Of a stretch of 38,859 nt of DNA, positions 8,647 to 16,123 are shown piece after piece (the first letter of the stretch is position 1; each line of letters starts with the position of its first letter). The notes beneath the pieces are model-generated. The model was not told where the DNA came from and did not search any database. It worked only from the letters and a program-made list of their open reading frames with translations. The DNA comes from an uncultured Collinsella sp. GTDB taxonomy: Bacteria > Actinomycetota > Coriobacteriia > Coriobacteriales > Coriobacteriaceae. The stretch is from assembly GCA_958407465.1 (NCBI GenBank), contig CATYIV010000019.1, positions 1-38,859 on the forward strand, read 5' to 3'. The position numbers were made by a program, and so were the translations under genes.

Positions 8647-9682
8647 TTCCGCCGACCTCGCCTCGTGCGAGCCTGCAGATATTCAGCGACGCATCCTCGA
8701 GCTCATCGAGGGTGCGTCCTTCATTGCGATTTCGGGACATACTTCTCCCGATGGCGATGCCTTGGGCTCCGTATTGGGTCTGGGCCTTTCGCTCATGAAG
8801 TTTTTCCCCAACAAGGACATTGCCCTGCTGCTGGCAGACGATGACCCAGTTCCGCGCATCTACCGCTTTATGGAAGGCTCCGATCGCCTGGTGCCGGCAT
8901 CTGCGTACACCGGCAATCCTGACTTGTTCATCTCGGTGGACGTGCCGGTCGTCGAGCGCCTCAATAATTCCGCCGAGGTGCTTCGCCGCTCCAAGCATGT
9001 GGTGTGCTTTGATCACCATCCGGCGCGCGAGGAGTTTGCCGAGCTCAGCCTGAGGCGCGTCGAAGCTGCAGCCTGCGCTATGATCATCGACCGCTTCTTG
9101 GACAATTGTGGCATTGTCGCACGTGATGGCGTTGCGACCTGCCTGCTGTGTGGCTTGGTTACCGATACCGGCCGTTTTCAGTACCAAAACGCCGATGCCG
9201 CCGCGTTCCATGCGGCCTCGCGCCTGGTGGCGCACGGTGCCGATCCGGCGCGCGTTGCGCTCGAGGTCTACCAGAGCATGCGCGTTGAGTTTTTGCACCT
9301 CAAGTCCATCGTTATGGGCCGCATCAAGACGGTGGCCCACGGGCGTGTCGCGTATAGCTATGCGTACCAGAGTGACCTTGAGGCTTGCGGTGTCACCTCG
9401 GATGAGTGCGACGGCCTGGTTGACGTGGTGCGCTCGGTGGTGGGCGTCGAGGTCTGCCTGTTCCTGAAGGGTATTGAGGGCGATACCAAGGTGCGTGGCA
9501 ACCTGCGCTCCAAGGGCGACCTCGATGTGTCCGAGATTGCTGCCAATTTTGGCGGTGGCGGGCATCATGCCGCCGCCGGCTTTTCCAACAACGGAACAAT
9601 TCTCGAGACGCTCACCGTGGCACTTCCCATGCTGGCCGAGCTGGTAGGGGAGGATCCCGCTTCGGTGACCGTCGAGCTTTAA
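8639..9682 (+). CDS. nrnA: DHH/DHHA1 phosphoesterase, NrnA-like oligoribonuclease/pAp phosphatase
   Basis: A bifunctional family that degrades very short RNAs (nanoRNA) and dephosphorylates 3'-phosphoadenosine 5'-phosphate in bacteria lacking Orn. The 347-aa protein carries the metal-binding motifs of the DHH domain: SGHTSPDGD (H34, D38, D40), D101 in SVDVP, DHH at 125-127, and GLVTDTGRF near 172-180. A C-terminal DHHA1 domain has GGGGHH at 305-310. It overlaps rbfA by eight bases and precedes truB. The rbfA-nrnA-truB-ribF order is common in Gram-positive bacteria. Which of the two activities dominates in vivo cannot be read from the sequence. Confidence 0.9.
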   Translation: MTNSADLASCEPADIQRRILELIEGASFIAISGHTSPDGDALGSVLGLGLSLMKFFPNKDIALLLADDDPVPRIYRFMEGSDRLVPASAYTGNPDLFISVDVPVVERLNNSAEVLRRSKHVVCFDHHPAREEFAELSLRRVEAAACAMIIDRFLDNCGIVARDGVATCLLCGLVTDTGRFQYQNADAAAFHAASRLVAHGADPARVALEVYQSMRVEFLHLKSIVMGRIKTVAHGRVAYSYAYQSDLEACGVTSDECDGLVDVVRSVVGVEVCLFLKGIEGDTKVRGNLRSKGDLDVSEIAANFGGGGHHAAAGFSNNGTILETLTVALPMLAELVGEDPASVTVEL

Positions 9683-9697
9683 CTTTTTGGATGGTAC

Positions 9698-10630
9698 ATG
9701 GCTCGTCGTACGCCTTCACAACTGAATATGCTGCTCGCTGTCGATAAGCCGGTGGGCTGCACGTCCCACGATGTGGTCTCGCAATGCCGACGCGCCCTCC
9801 ATGAGCGGCGTGTCGGCCATGCCGGCACGCTCGACCCCATGGCATCTGGCGTCATGGTGGTGGGTGTGGGCCAGGCCACCCGTCTGCTGGGCATGCTCAC
9901 GCTCGATACCAAAAGCTACGTCGCCGATATTTCGTTTGGCGCCGAGACCAATACCGATGATGCGGAGGGCGAGGCGGTCCGCACGGTGGCTGTTGCCAAC
10001 GAGCTCCGCGATCCTGCCTATGCTCGTGAGCGCTTGGCCGCCATGCTGGGCCCGCAGATGCAGGTGCCGCCGGCGTTTTCTGCTATCTCGGTCAATGGCG
10101 TTCGCGCCTACAAGTCTGCTCGCGAGGGCAATGCGGTGGACCTACCTCCGCGCCCCGTCGAGGTCTATGCCGCCGACCTGATCGCCGTGGGCGGCGAAGG
10201 TGATACGTGTGTGTGGACCGTGGCGTTCTCGGTGAGCAAGGGCACCTATATTCGTGCGCTCGCTCGCGACCTGGGCCGCGCTTGCGATAGCGCCGCGCAT
10301 ATTTCCGCGCTGCGCCGCACGGCTTCCGGTGTTGTTTCCATTGGCGCTTGTCATGCGGCCGAGGAGCTTTCTCCCGAGTCCGCGGCTGGCTTTGCCCTGG
10401 ATCCCATTGCGGCCCTGGGCGCCACACGTGTTGACTTGCCGGGCAATCTTGCCGACGACCTGCTCTGCGGCCGACGCATTCCCGTTGAGCGTGCGCTTGC
10501 CGATTTCGATTCCTCGAAGGCGCCGTTTGCGTTGGTGCTCGATGGGGGACTCAAGGCGCTCGCCCGCATTGAGGGCGGCCGCTTTGTCATGGAGCACGTG
10601 TTTCCGCAGGCAATCGGCGGTGTTCGATGA
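9698..10630 (+). CDS. truB: tRNA pseudouridine(55) synthase
   Basis: Converts U55 in the T-loop of tRNAs to pseudouridine. The 310-aa protein opens with the family segment LLAVDKPVGCTSHDVV and has the catalytic aspartate D46 in HAGTLDPMASG. It continues with the RTASGVVSIGACHA region and a C-terminal PUA-like part. The ATG at 9698 gives a short hydrophilic leader before LLAVDKP. The ATG at 9728 would also be compatible with the fold but has no ribosome binding site. The last bases overlap the ribF start in ATGA (10627-10630). Confidence 0.95.
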   Translation: MARRTPSQLNMLLAVDKPVGCTSHDVVSQCRRALHERRVGHAGTLDPMASGVMVVGVGQATRLLGMLTLDTKSYVADISFGAETNTDDAEGEAVRTVAVANELRDPAYARERLAAMLGPQMQVPPAFSAISVNGVRAYKSAREGNAVDLPPRPVEVYAADLIAVGGEGDTCVWTVAFSVSKGTYIRALARDLGRACDSAAHISALRRTASGVVSIGACHAAEELSPESAAGFALDPIAALGATRVDLPGNLADDLLCGRRIPVERALADFDSSKAPFALVLDGGLKALARIEGGRFVMEHVFPQAIGGVR

Positions 10631-11634
10631 TGTTGTCCGCTCGCGAGCTCGCGCGTGTCTTTTTCGCGGGCGAGTCGGACGAGGCTCGCATCGTTGCTGC
10701 CGATACGTTTGATGAGTGTGAGCACTTGGGTACCGCTTCAATCGCCATTGGCGTGTTCGACGGCGTTCACCGTGGACACCAGGAACTCATCGAAGCGCTT
10801 GTCCGTGATGCCCGTGCCCATGGCTGTAAGGCGGTCGTGGTTACCTTCGATCCCGACCCGGACGTTGTGGTGAGCCCTTCGCCCGCTCAAAAATTGATGA
10901 CGACGGCCGACCGTCTGCATGCCTTGGCTCAAACCGGAGTCGATGCGGTGGTGGCCGTTCCCTTTACGCCTGAGGTTGCGGCACTCGACCATGTCGGTTT
11001 TCTCGCACTGCTGTCACGCGTAGTCGACATTCGCTCGATTCGCGTTGGCAGTGACTTTAGGCTGGGTCGTGGCGGTGCTTCTGGTGTTGCCGAGATGCGC
11101 TCCTGGGGTTCCGAGCACGGCGTTGACGTGTATGGTCACGACCTGCTTTGCGAGGGCGGTGAGGCCATTTGCGCCACCCGCATTCGTCATGAGCTGGGAC
11201 AGGGCCATGTGGAGCTTGCTGCTGAGTTACTCGGCCGTCCGTATATGGTGCGTGGCGGTGTTATTCGCGGCCGTCACGAGGGTTCTGGCATGGGCTTTCC
11301 CACGGCAAACATTCAGGTGCCCGAGTGTATTCAGGTGCCTGCCGATGGCGTCTACGAGGGCCTGGTGCTGGTCGAAGATACCGTGTGGCCTGCCGCCGTC
11401 AACGTGGGCCTGCCGCCGACGTATGCCAACGATGCCGCCTCGGCGCATCTCGAGGCCAACCTGATCGGGTATGCGGGCGATCTGTACGGCGCCTCGGTGT
11501 CGCTGGCGTTTACGCGTTGGCTGCGCCCGTCGCGCGTGTTCGATTCGCTGGACGAGCTTATCGCGACCGTCGAGGGTAATATTGACGATATCCGTCATCA
11601 TTTGGGTGAGCAGGGGGTGAGCATCTGTGATTAG
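10627..11634 (+). CDS. ribF: Bifunctional riboflavin kinase/FAD synthetase
   Basis: Makes FMN from riboflavin and FAD from FMN. The 335-aa protein has both modules. The N-terminal nucleotidyltransferase carries GVFDGVHRGH at 42-51 and ATRIR at 183-187. The C-terminal kinase carries GMGFPTANI at 221-229 followed by the GVYEGLVLVED sheet. It starts in an ATGA overlap with truB (a second ATG at 10630 is equally possible) and its stop overlaps the dnaG start by eight bases. The truB-ribF pairing is widespread. Confidence 0.95.
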   Translation: MMLSARELARVFFAGESDEARIVAADTFDECEHLGTASIAIGVFDGVHRGHQELIEALVRDARAHGCKAVVVTFDPDPDVVVSPSPAQKLMTTADRLHALAQTGVDAVVAVPFTPEVAALDHVGFLALLSRVVDIRSIRVGSDFRLGRGGASGVAEMRSWGSEHGVDVYGHDLLCEGGEAICATRIRHELGQGHVELAAELLGRPYMVRGGVIRGRHEGSGMGFPTANIQVPECIQVPADGVYEGLVLVEDTVWPAAVNVGLPPTYANDAASAHLEANLIGYAGDLYGASVSLAFTRWLRPSRVFDSLDELIATVEGNIDDIRHHLGEQGVSICD

Positions 11635-13741
11635 CGATGAGGAAAAAGACCAGGTACGCGCTGCGTCCGATCTGGTTGCCATCGTGCAGGAAACGGTTGA
11701 GCTTAAGCCCCGCGGCCATGAGTTTTGGGGTTGCTGCCCCTTCCATGGCGAAAAGACCCCGTCGTTCCACATTATCCCCGCTACGCAGGTGTGGCACTGC
11801 TTTGGTTGTGGCGAGGGCGGCGACGTCTTCACCTACATCATGAAGCGCGAGAACCTGAGCTTTCCCGAGTCGATTCGCTACCTGGCCGACCGTGCCGGCA
11901 TTGAGCTGCACGATACCGGCGCTTATCGCGAGCGCGGCACCAAGCGCGCCCGCATCTACGACCTGTGCGCTGAGACCGCCCAGTTCTATCACACCATGCT
12001 CATGCGCGGTAAGGACAGCCGTCCGCGCGAGTACTTTGCCAGCCGCGGTATGGGCGGCGATGTCTGCCGCCGCTACTGTCTGGGCTTTGCGCCGGGCCGC
12101 AACGCGCTGGTGTCGCATCTGTCGCAGGCGGGCTTTACGCCGCAGGAGATGATCGACGCCAACGTGGCCGTGAGCCGTGGGCGCGGGCAGCTCGCCGATC
12201 GTTTTTACGACCGTGTGATGTTTCCCATTTTTGACGAGCAGGGTCATAACATAGCCTTCGGCGGGCGCATTATGGGCGACGGCCAGCCGAAGTACCTCAA
12301 TACCGCTGAGACGAGCGTGTTCCATAAAAAGCGAAACCTCTACGGCTTTAACTGGGCTAAGGAGTTTATCGTTGCGCAGGATACAGCCATCGTGGTTGAG
12401 GGATATACCGACTGCATCGCCTGCTGGGAGGCGGGGATCAAAAACGTCGTCGCCACGCTGGGTACGGCGCTGACGGAACATCATGTAAAGACGCTCACCC
12501 GTTTTGCCAAGCGCATCGTGTATATGTTCGACGGCGACGCCGCCGGCCAAAAGGCCGCGCGACGTGCGATTCAGTTTATCGAGCAGGATTCGATGGATCT
12601 GCGCTGCGTGGTGCTTCCCGACGGCAACGACCCCATGGAGTTCATTACCGCGCATGGGGGCGAGGCGCTGCAGGCGCGCATCGACGCCGCCGAGCCCCTC
12701 ATGGACTTTGTTTACCGCTCACTGCAGGAGTCGAGCGACATCACCACGCCGGGCGGTCGTGCCAAGGCGCTCGAGGATGCGCTGACGCTCATCTATCCGC
12801 TGCGCGATAGCTACATGATCGATACGTACTTTATCCAGATTGCCGACCTGCTGGGTTTGGATTTGGAGACGGTGCGCTCAAGCTCGGGACGCGTGTTTCG
12901 CGATGTTGCCAAGCGCGAGGACGCCGAGCGTCGTCGCGAGCAGAACTACGAGCGCCAGCGGGCGCAGACCGAGCGCGCAGGCAGCGCAGGCGGTCGGGCG
13001 TCTGGTTCGCAGGGGGCGTCTCGCGGTGCTTGGGCGTCGGGGGCGACGCCGCCGGTGTCCACGCCGGTCGAGGAAGAACCGTACGACTATGTTCCGCTCG
13101 AGGCCTACGGGGCCGCGCCGGTCGAGGCTGTCGACGATATGCCGCCGATTGATGTGCCGGTTGGTATGGATGGCGCGGCACCGGTCGCCGATATAATGGG
13201 CGCGCCCGCGTCGCCGACGATGCCGATCGTGCTGACCGACCTAGAGCGAAAGTCTTTGGCGGGGGAGCGCGAGCTGCTGACGATGCTCACGAGCTACCCC
13301 GACCTGTTCCGCACGTATGCCGATCGCATCTGCTCGATCGAGTGGGTTGATCCGCGTCACGAGTCCATCGCGTGGGCCGTGCTCGCGACGCCGCCGGGCA
13401 CCGACCCCACGGCGTGCATGGATGCGGCGCGCGCGGTGTGTCCCGAGGCAGCGTCGCTTGTCAGCGCCGGGCGCATTTCGTCGACGAGCAAGCACCCCAC
13501 CGAGACGAACATCGTGTTTATGCTTGATACCCTTGAGCTCTACACCATCAAGCGCCGCATGCGCGCCGCACAGGCCAAGCTTCGCCAGGACCGGTCGCTC
13601 GACGATGAGGCGCGCCGTGTGCTGACGATGCAGGCGATGCAAGATTCTCAGCGCCAGCGCGAGCTCCAAAAGTCGATTGGTGGCGTGGCCGATCCGTTCC
13701 GTTTGATCGGTTTGGAGACTGCGGGCGCCGACCAGGCCTAG
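11627..13741 (+). CDS. dnaG: DNA primase
   Basis: Synthesises RNA primers at the replication fork. The 704-aa protein begins with a CHC2 zinc finger with ligands C37, H40, C58 and C61 (CPFHGEKTPSF then CFGC). The catalytic core and TOPRIM domain follow, with E258 in VVEGYTD and D302/D304 in FDGDAAG. A Gly/Ala/Pro-rich, low-complexity linker (about 430-530) separates the core from a C-terminal helicase-binding domain (about 535-704), making this primase longer than E. coli DnaG (581 aa). The start is a GTG, with AGGGGG at 11612-11617. It is the last gene of the rimP-led run; the next gene, rpoD, has its own promoter. Confidence 0.97.
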   Translation: MISDEEKDQVRAASDLVAIVQETVELKPRGHEFWGCCPFHGEKTPSFHIIPATQVWHCFGCGEGGDVFTYIMKRENLSFPESIRYLADRAGIELHDTGAYRERGTKRARIYDLCAETAQFYHTMLMRGKDSRPREYFASRGMGGDVCRRYCLGFAPGRNALVSHLSQAGFTPQEMIDANVAVSRGRGQLADRFYDRVMFPIFDEQGHNIAFGGRIMGDGQPKYLNTAETSVFHKKRNLYGFNWAKEFIVAQDTAIVVEGYTDCIACWEAGIKNVVATLGTALTEHHVKTLTRFAKRIVYMFDGDAAGQKAARRAIQFIEQDSMDLRCVVLPDGNDPMEFITAHGGEALQARIDAAEPLMDFVYRSLQESSDITTPGGRAKALEDALTLIYPLRDSYMIDTYFIQIADLLGLDLETVRSSSGRVFRDVAKREDAERRREQNYERQRAQTERAGSAGGRASGSQGASRGAWASGATPPVSTPVEEEPYDYVPLEAYGAAPVEAVDDMPPIDVPVGMDGAAPVADIMGAPASPTMPIVLTDLERKSLAGERELLTMLTSYPDLFRTYADRICSIEWVDPRHESIAWAVLATPPGTDPTACMDAARAVCPEAASLVSAGRISSTSKHPTETNIVFMLDTLELYTIKRRMRAAQAKLRQDRSLDDEARRVLTMQAMQDSQRQRELQKSIGGVADPFRLIGLETAGADQA

Positions 13742-13810
13742 ATGTTGTGGTCAACCAGCGTATTCGCGCCTATATCCAGTCTGAATTTTGGGTATAGACG
13801 TCAATGTGTG

Positions 13811-13819
13811 TGCTAAAGT
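13811..13819 (+). promoter_or_regulatory. Extended -10 promoter of rpoD
   Basis: TGC followed by TAAAGT (13814-13819) forms an extended -10. No good -35 is seen at 16-18 bp. It lies in the 110-bp dnaG-rpoD gap, 32 bp before the rpoD start codon. Confidence 0.45.
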
Positions 13820-13851
13820 AATGAGTCCTGTGGACTATGAAGGGAGAATCT

Positions 13852-15198
13852 GTGCCAAAAAAGAGTGAGAGCACGGGTACTGGGCTGGAATCCTACGTTG
13901 CAAAGCTCATGGGCAACGGCTCAAACAGGACTTCGGTAACCGAGGACGAGATTCAGGTCGCCCTGAAGGATATCGATGTGTCTGACGAGCAGCTCAACGC
14001 GGTGTATTCCGCGCTGCGCAACAGCGGCATCCAGATTATCTCCGCGAGCGGAAACGACGACGCCCCCATGGACGTCGACGATGACGATAACGATAGCGAT
14101 ACCGACGATTTCGATGACGACGAGCACGATTCCGGCTCGCTCGACGATCACGAGCTTAAGATGGCCCGTCAGGCCGACGCCGAGATGGGTTCTTCCAAGA
14201 GCAAGAAGAAGCGCACCGTGCGCACGTCCCGTTCGCGTTCGCGCGTGCGTGGCATCGATGCCTCCACGGTGATGCTGACCGGCGACCCGGTTCGTATGTA
14301 CCTTAAGGAGATCGGTAAGGTCGACCTGCTGACCGCCTCCGAAGAGGTCGATCTGGCCATGAAGATCGAGGCTGGCCTTGACGCCACCGAGAAGCTCGAG
14401 GCCGCCGAGGCGGGCGAGATCGAGCTTACCCGCGCCGAGATGCGTCGCCTGACCCGCATCGAGAACGTGGGTCTCGAGGCCAAGCAGGCGCTCATCAGCG
14501 CCAACCTGCGTCTGGTCGTCTCCATCGCCAAGCGCTATGTCGGTCGCGGCATGCTGTTCCTGGACCTGATCCAGGAGGGCAACCTCGGTCTGATCCGCGC
14601 CGTCGAGAAGTTCGACTACCAGAAGGGCTTTAAGTTCTCCACGTACGCCACGTGGTGGATCCGCCAGGCCATCACGCGTGCTATCGCCGACCAGGCCCGT
14701 ACTATCCGTATTCCCGTGCACATGGTCGAGACCATCAACAAGCTCGTCCGCGTGCAGCGCCAGCTTCTCCAGGACTTGGGTCGCGACCCGACCCCCGAGG
14801 AGATTGGTGCCGAGATGGACATGAGTGCCGATCGCGTCCGCGAGATCCAGAAGATTTCGCAGGAGCCCGTGTCGCTCGAGACCCCCATCGGCGAGGAAGA
14901 GGATTCCCAGCTGGGCGACTTCATCGAGGACTCCCAGGCTATCGTTCCGCCCGATGCCGCCAGCTTCTCCATGCTGCAGGAGCAGCTCACCCAGGTGCTC
15001 GATTCGCTTGCCGATCGTGAGCGCAAGGTTATCGAGCTGCGCTTTGGCCTTGTCGACGGACATCCCCGTACGCTCGAGGAAGTCGGCCGCGAGTTTGGCG
15101 TCACGCGCGAGCGTATCCGCCAGATCGAGTCCAAGACCCTGGCCAAGCTCCGCCACCCCAGCCGCAGTAGCAAGCTGAAGGACTATATTGAGTCTTAA
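13852..15198 (+). CDS. rpoD: Primary RNA polymerase sigma factor (RpoD/SigA)
   Basis: Housekeeping sigma-70 factor directing RNA polymerase to most promoters. The 448-aa protein has a short region 1.1 (about 10-60), then an Asp-rich and a Lys/Arg-rich linker, and region 1.2 starting at [16 protein letters not shown]. Region 2 contains [29 protein letters not shown] and the -10 recognition segment [13 protein letters not shown]. Region 3 follows, and region 4 has the helix-turn-helix [20 protein letters not shown]. The GTG at 13852 is chosen because AGGGAG (13841-13846) precedes it by five bases; an in-frame ATG at 13837 would place this site inside the gene. dnaG-rpoD adjacency matches the conserved macromolecular-synthesis arrangement. 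Confidence 0.97.
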   Translation: MPKKSESTGTGLESYVAKLMGNGSNRTSVTEDEIQVALKDIDVSDEQLNAVYSALRNSGIQIISASGNDDAPMDVDDDDNDSDTDDFDDDEHDSGSLDDHELKMARQADAEMGSSKSKKKRTVRTSRSRSRVRGIDASTVMLTGDPVRMYLKEIGKVDLLTASEEVDLAMKIEAGLDATEKLEAAEAGEIELTRAEMRRLTRIENVGLEAKQALISANLRLVVSIAKRYVGRGMLFLDLIQEGNLGLIRAVEKFDYQKGFKFSTYATWWIRQAITRAIADQARTIRIPVHMVETINKLVRVQRQLLQDLGRDPTPEEIGAEMDMSADRVREIQKISQEPVSLETPIGEEEDSQLGDFIEDSQAIVPPDAASFSMLQEQLTQVLDSLADRERKVIELRFGLVDGHPRTLEEVGREFGVTRERIRQIESKTLAKLRHPSRSSKLKDYIES

Positions 15199-15211
15199 CC
15201 TCGCAAGCAAG

Positions 15212-15247
15212 AAGCGCCCTCAAGCACATCCGTTTGGGGGCGCTTTC
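15212..15247 (+). terminator. Terminator after rpoD
   Basis: The arms AAGCGCCCTCAA (15212-15223) and TTGGGGGCGCTT (15234-15245) form a 12-bp stem with one G-U pair and a 10-nt loop. The T tract (TTTC) is short. It lies 14 bases after the rpoD stop. Confidence 0.7.
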
Positions 15248-15251
15248 ATGC

Positions 15252-15277
15252 AGTCATTGGGGACGTCCGCAATGACT
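15252..15277. repeat. REP-like palindrome, copy 1
   Basis: The arms AGTCATTG (15252-15259) and CAATGACT (15270-15277) flank GGGACGTCCG. The 20-base core CATTGGGGACGTCCGCAATG recurs exactly at 35551-35570 on the same strand. It lies just after the rpoD terminator and before the tRNA promoter. It resembles short extragenic palindromes mobilised in trans by Y1-type transposases; no such gene is in the window. Confidence 0.6.
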
Positions 15278-15303
15278 AGTCGGAAAAATTCTCAAAAAAG
15301 TTC

Positions 15304-15331
15304 TTGCCCTAAGCTGATTCGTCCGTATAAT
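15304..15331 (+). promoter_or_regulatory. Promoter of the tRNA-Asn pair
   Basis: A consensus -10, TATAAT (15326-15331), with a -35-like TTGCCC (15304-15309) at 16-bp spacing. It lies about 30 bp before the first tRNA. Confidence 0.75.
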
Positions 15332-15361
15332 AAACTTCGTTGCTTGAGAGCACACACCTAT

Positions 15362-15436
15362 TCCTCGGTAGCTCAATGGTAGAGCACGCGGCTGTTAACC
15401 GCGCTGTTGTAGGTTCGAGTCCTACCCGGGGAGCCA
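15362..15436 (+). tRNA. tRNA-Asn (anticodon GTT), copy 1
   Basis: A 75-nt cloverleaf. The acceptor stem is TCCTCGG with CCGGGGA (one G-U pair), the D-arm GCTC/GAGC, the anticodon stem CGCGG/CCGCG around loop CTGTTAA, and the T-arm GTAGG/CCTAC with TTCGAGT. The discriminator is G and CCA is encoded (15434-15436). Confidence 0.97.
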
Positions 15437-15445
15437 GAATTTCTC

Positions 15446-15466
15446 AGCCCATTCCGCTGGGCTTTT
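15446..15466 (+). terminator. Small terminator-like hairpin between the two tRNAs
   Basis: AGCCCA (15446-15451) pairs with TGGGCT (15458-15463) around a 6-nt loop and is followed by TTT. The stem is only 6 bp, so termination is probably partial; it may also help 3' processing of the first tRNA. Confidence 0.5.
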
Positions 15467-15470
15467 AAAT

Positions 15471-15545
15471 TCCTCGGTAGCTCAATGGTAGAGCACGCGG
15501 CTGTTAACCGCGCTGTTGTAGGTTCGAGTCCTACCCGGGGAGCCA
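15471..15545 (+). tRNA. tRNA-Asn (anticodon GTT), copy 2
   Basis: Base-for-base identical to the tRNA at 15362-15436, including the encoded CCA, and 34 bases after it. The duplication starts a few bases before the mature 5' end (both are preceded by AT). Confidence 0.97.
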
Positions 15546-15551
15546 GGTTGT

Positions 15552-15581
15552 AAAACCCGTCGCTTATGCGGCGGGTTTTTT
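15552..15581 (+). terminator. Terminator after the tRNA-Asn pair
   Basis: The arms AAAACCCGTCGC (15552-15563) and GCGGCGGGTTTT (15568-15579) form a 12-bp stem with one G-U pair and a TTAT loop. The T run continues to 15581. Confidence 0.9.
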
Positions 15582-15739
15582 CATGCCGCGATCGCCTGTG
15601 GCGAACGTTACCGTATCAACATTTCGTGTCGAGGATGTAATCGCGAACCCCGCCACCTCAACATGGCGCACTCGTTGTAAACTATTGGAATGATTGCTCC
15701 CACGAGATGGTGCCGTGAGCACCAGATAAGGAGATTCTT

Positions 15740-16096
15740 GTGTCTGAGACCATTAACGGCAGCCTGAGCGTCTCGAACGACGTTATTGCCGATATTGCCG
15801 GTTATGCCGCGATGACGTGCTATGGCGTCGTCGGTATGGCCGAGCAGCTCCAGGGCGCCGAGAGCGTGCGCTTGCTTGCCGGTCAGCGCCTTCGCAAGGG
15901 CGTGCTTGTCTCCGCCGACGAGAACGGCCTTACGGTCGATCTTCACGTCGTGCTCGAGAACGGCGTCAACATGAAGTCCGTTTGCCACAATCTTTCGAGC
16001 TCCGTTGCCTTCACCCTGCAGGAGATCGCCCAGATCGATCCTGCCAGCCTTAAGATCGGCATCCACATCGACGCGCTCAAGAGCCGTCTGAACTAG
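15740..16096 (+). CDS. Asp23/Gls24 family envelope stress-response protein
   Basis: A 118-aa member of the Asp23 (DUF322) family. These small alpha/beta proteins are membrane-associated through partners and linked to cell-envelope stress in Gram-positive bacteria. Family features visible: an N-terminal SNDVIADIAGYAAMTCYGVVGM helix region (residues about 12-33), then VSADENGLTVDLHVVLENGV and a C-terminal IGIHIDAL strand. The start is GTG, six bases after AAGGAG (15728-15733). A small hairpin, TGGTGC/GCACCA (15708-15724), lies just before that site, and a weak -10, TAAACT (15678-15683), further up. It is followed directly by fakA, the same order as yloU-yloV in Bacillus. Confidence 0.88.
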   Translation: MSETINGSLSVSNDVIADIAGYAAMTCYGVVGMAEQLQGAESVRLLAGQRLRKGVLVSADENGLTVDLHVVLENGVNMKSVCHNLSSSVAFTLQEIAQIDPASLKIGIHIDALKSRLN

Positions 16097-16123
16097 CATC
16101 CGAAAACGGAGATTCAAATACCC

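Noticed and set aside
15360..15545. Direct repeat resembling a CRISPR unit
   Set aside because: The repeat folds as a complete tRNA-Asn cloverleaf with GTT anticodon; there is no array and no cas gene.
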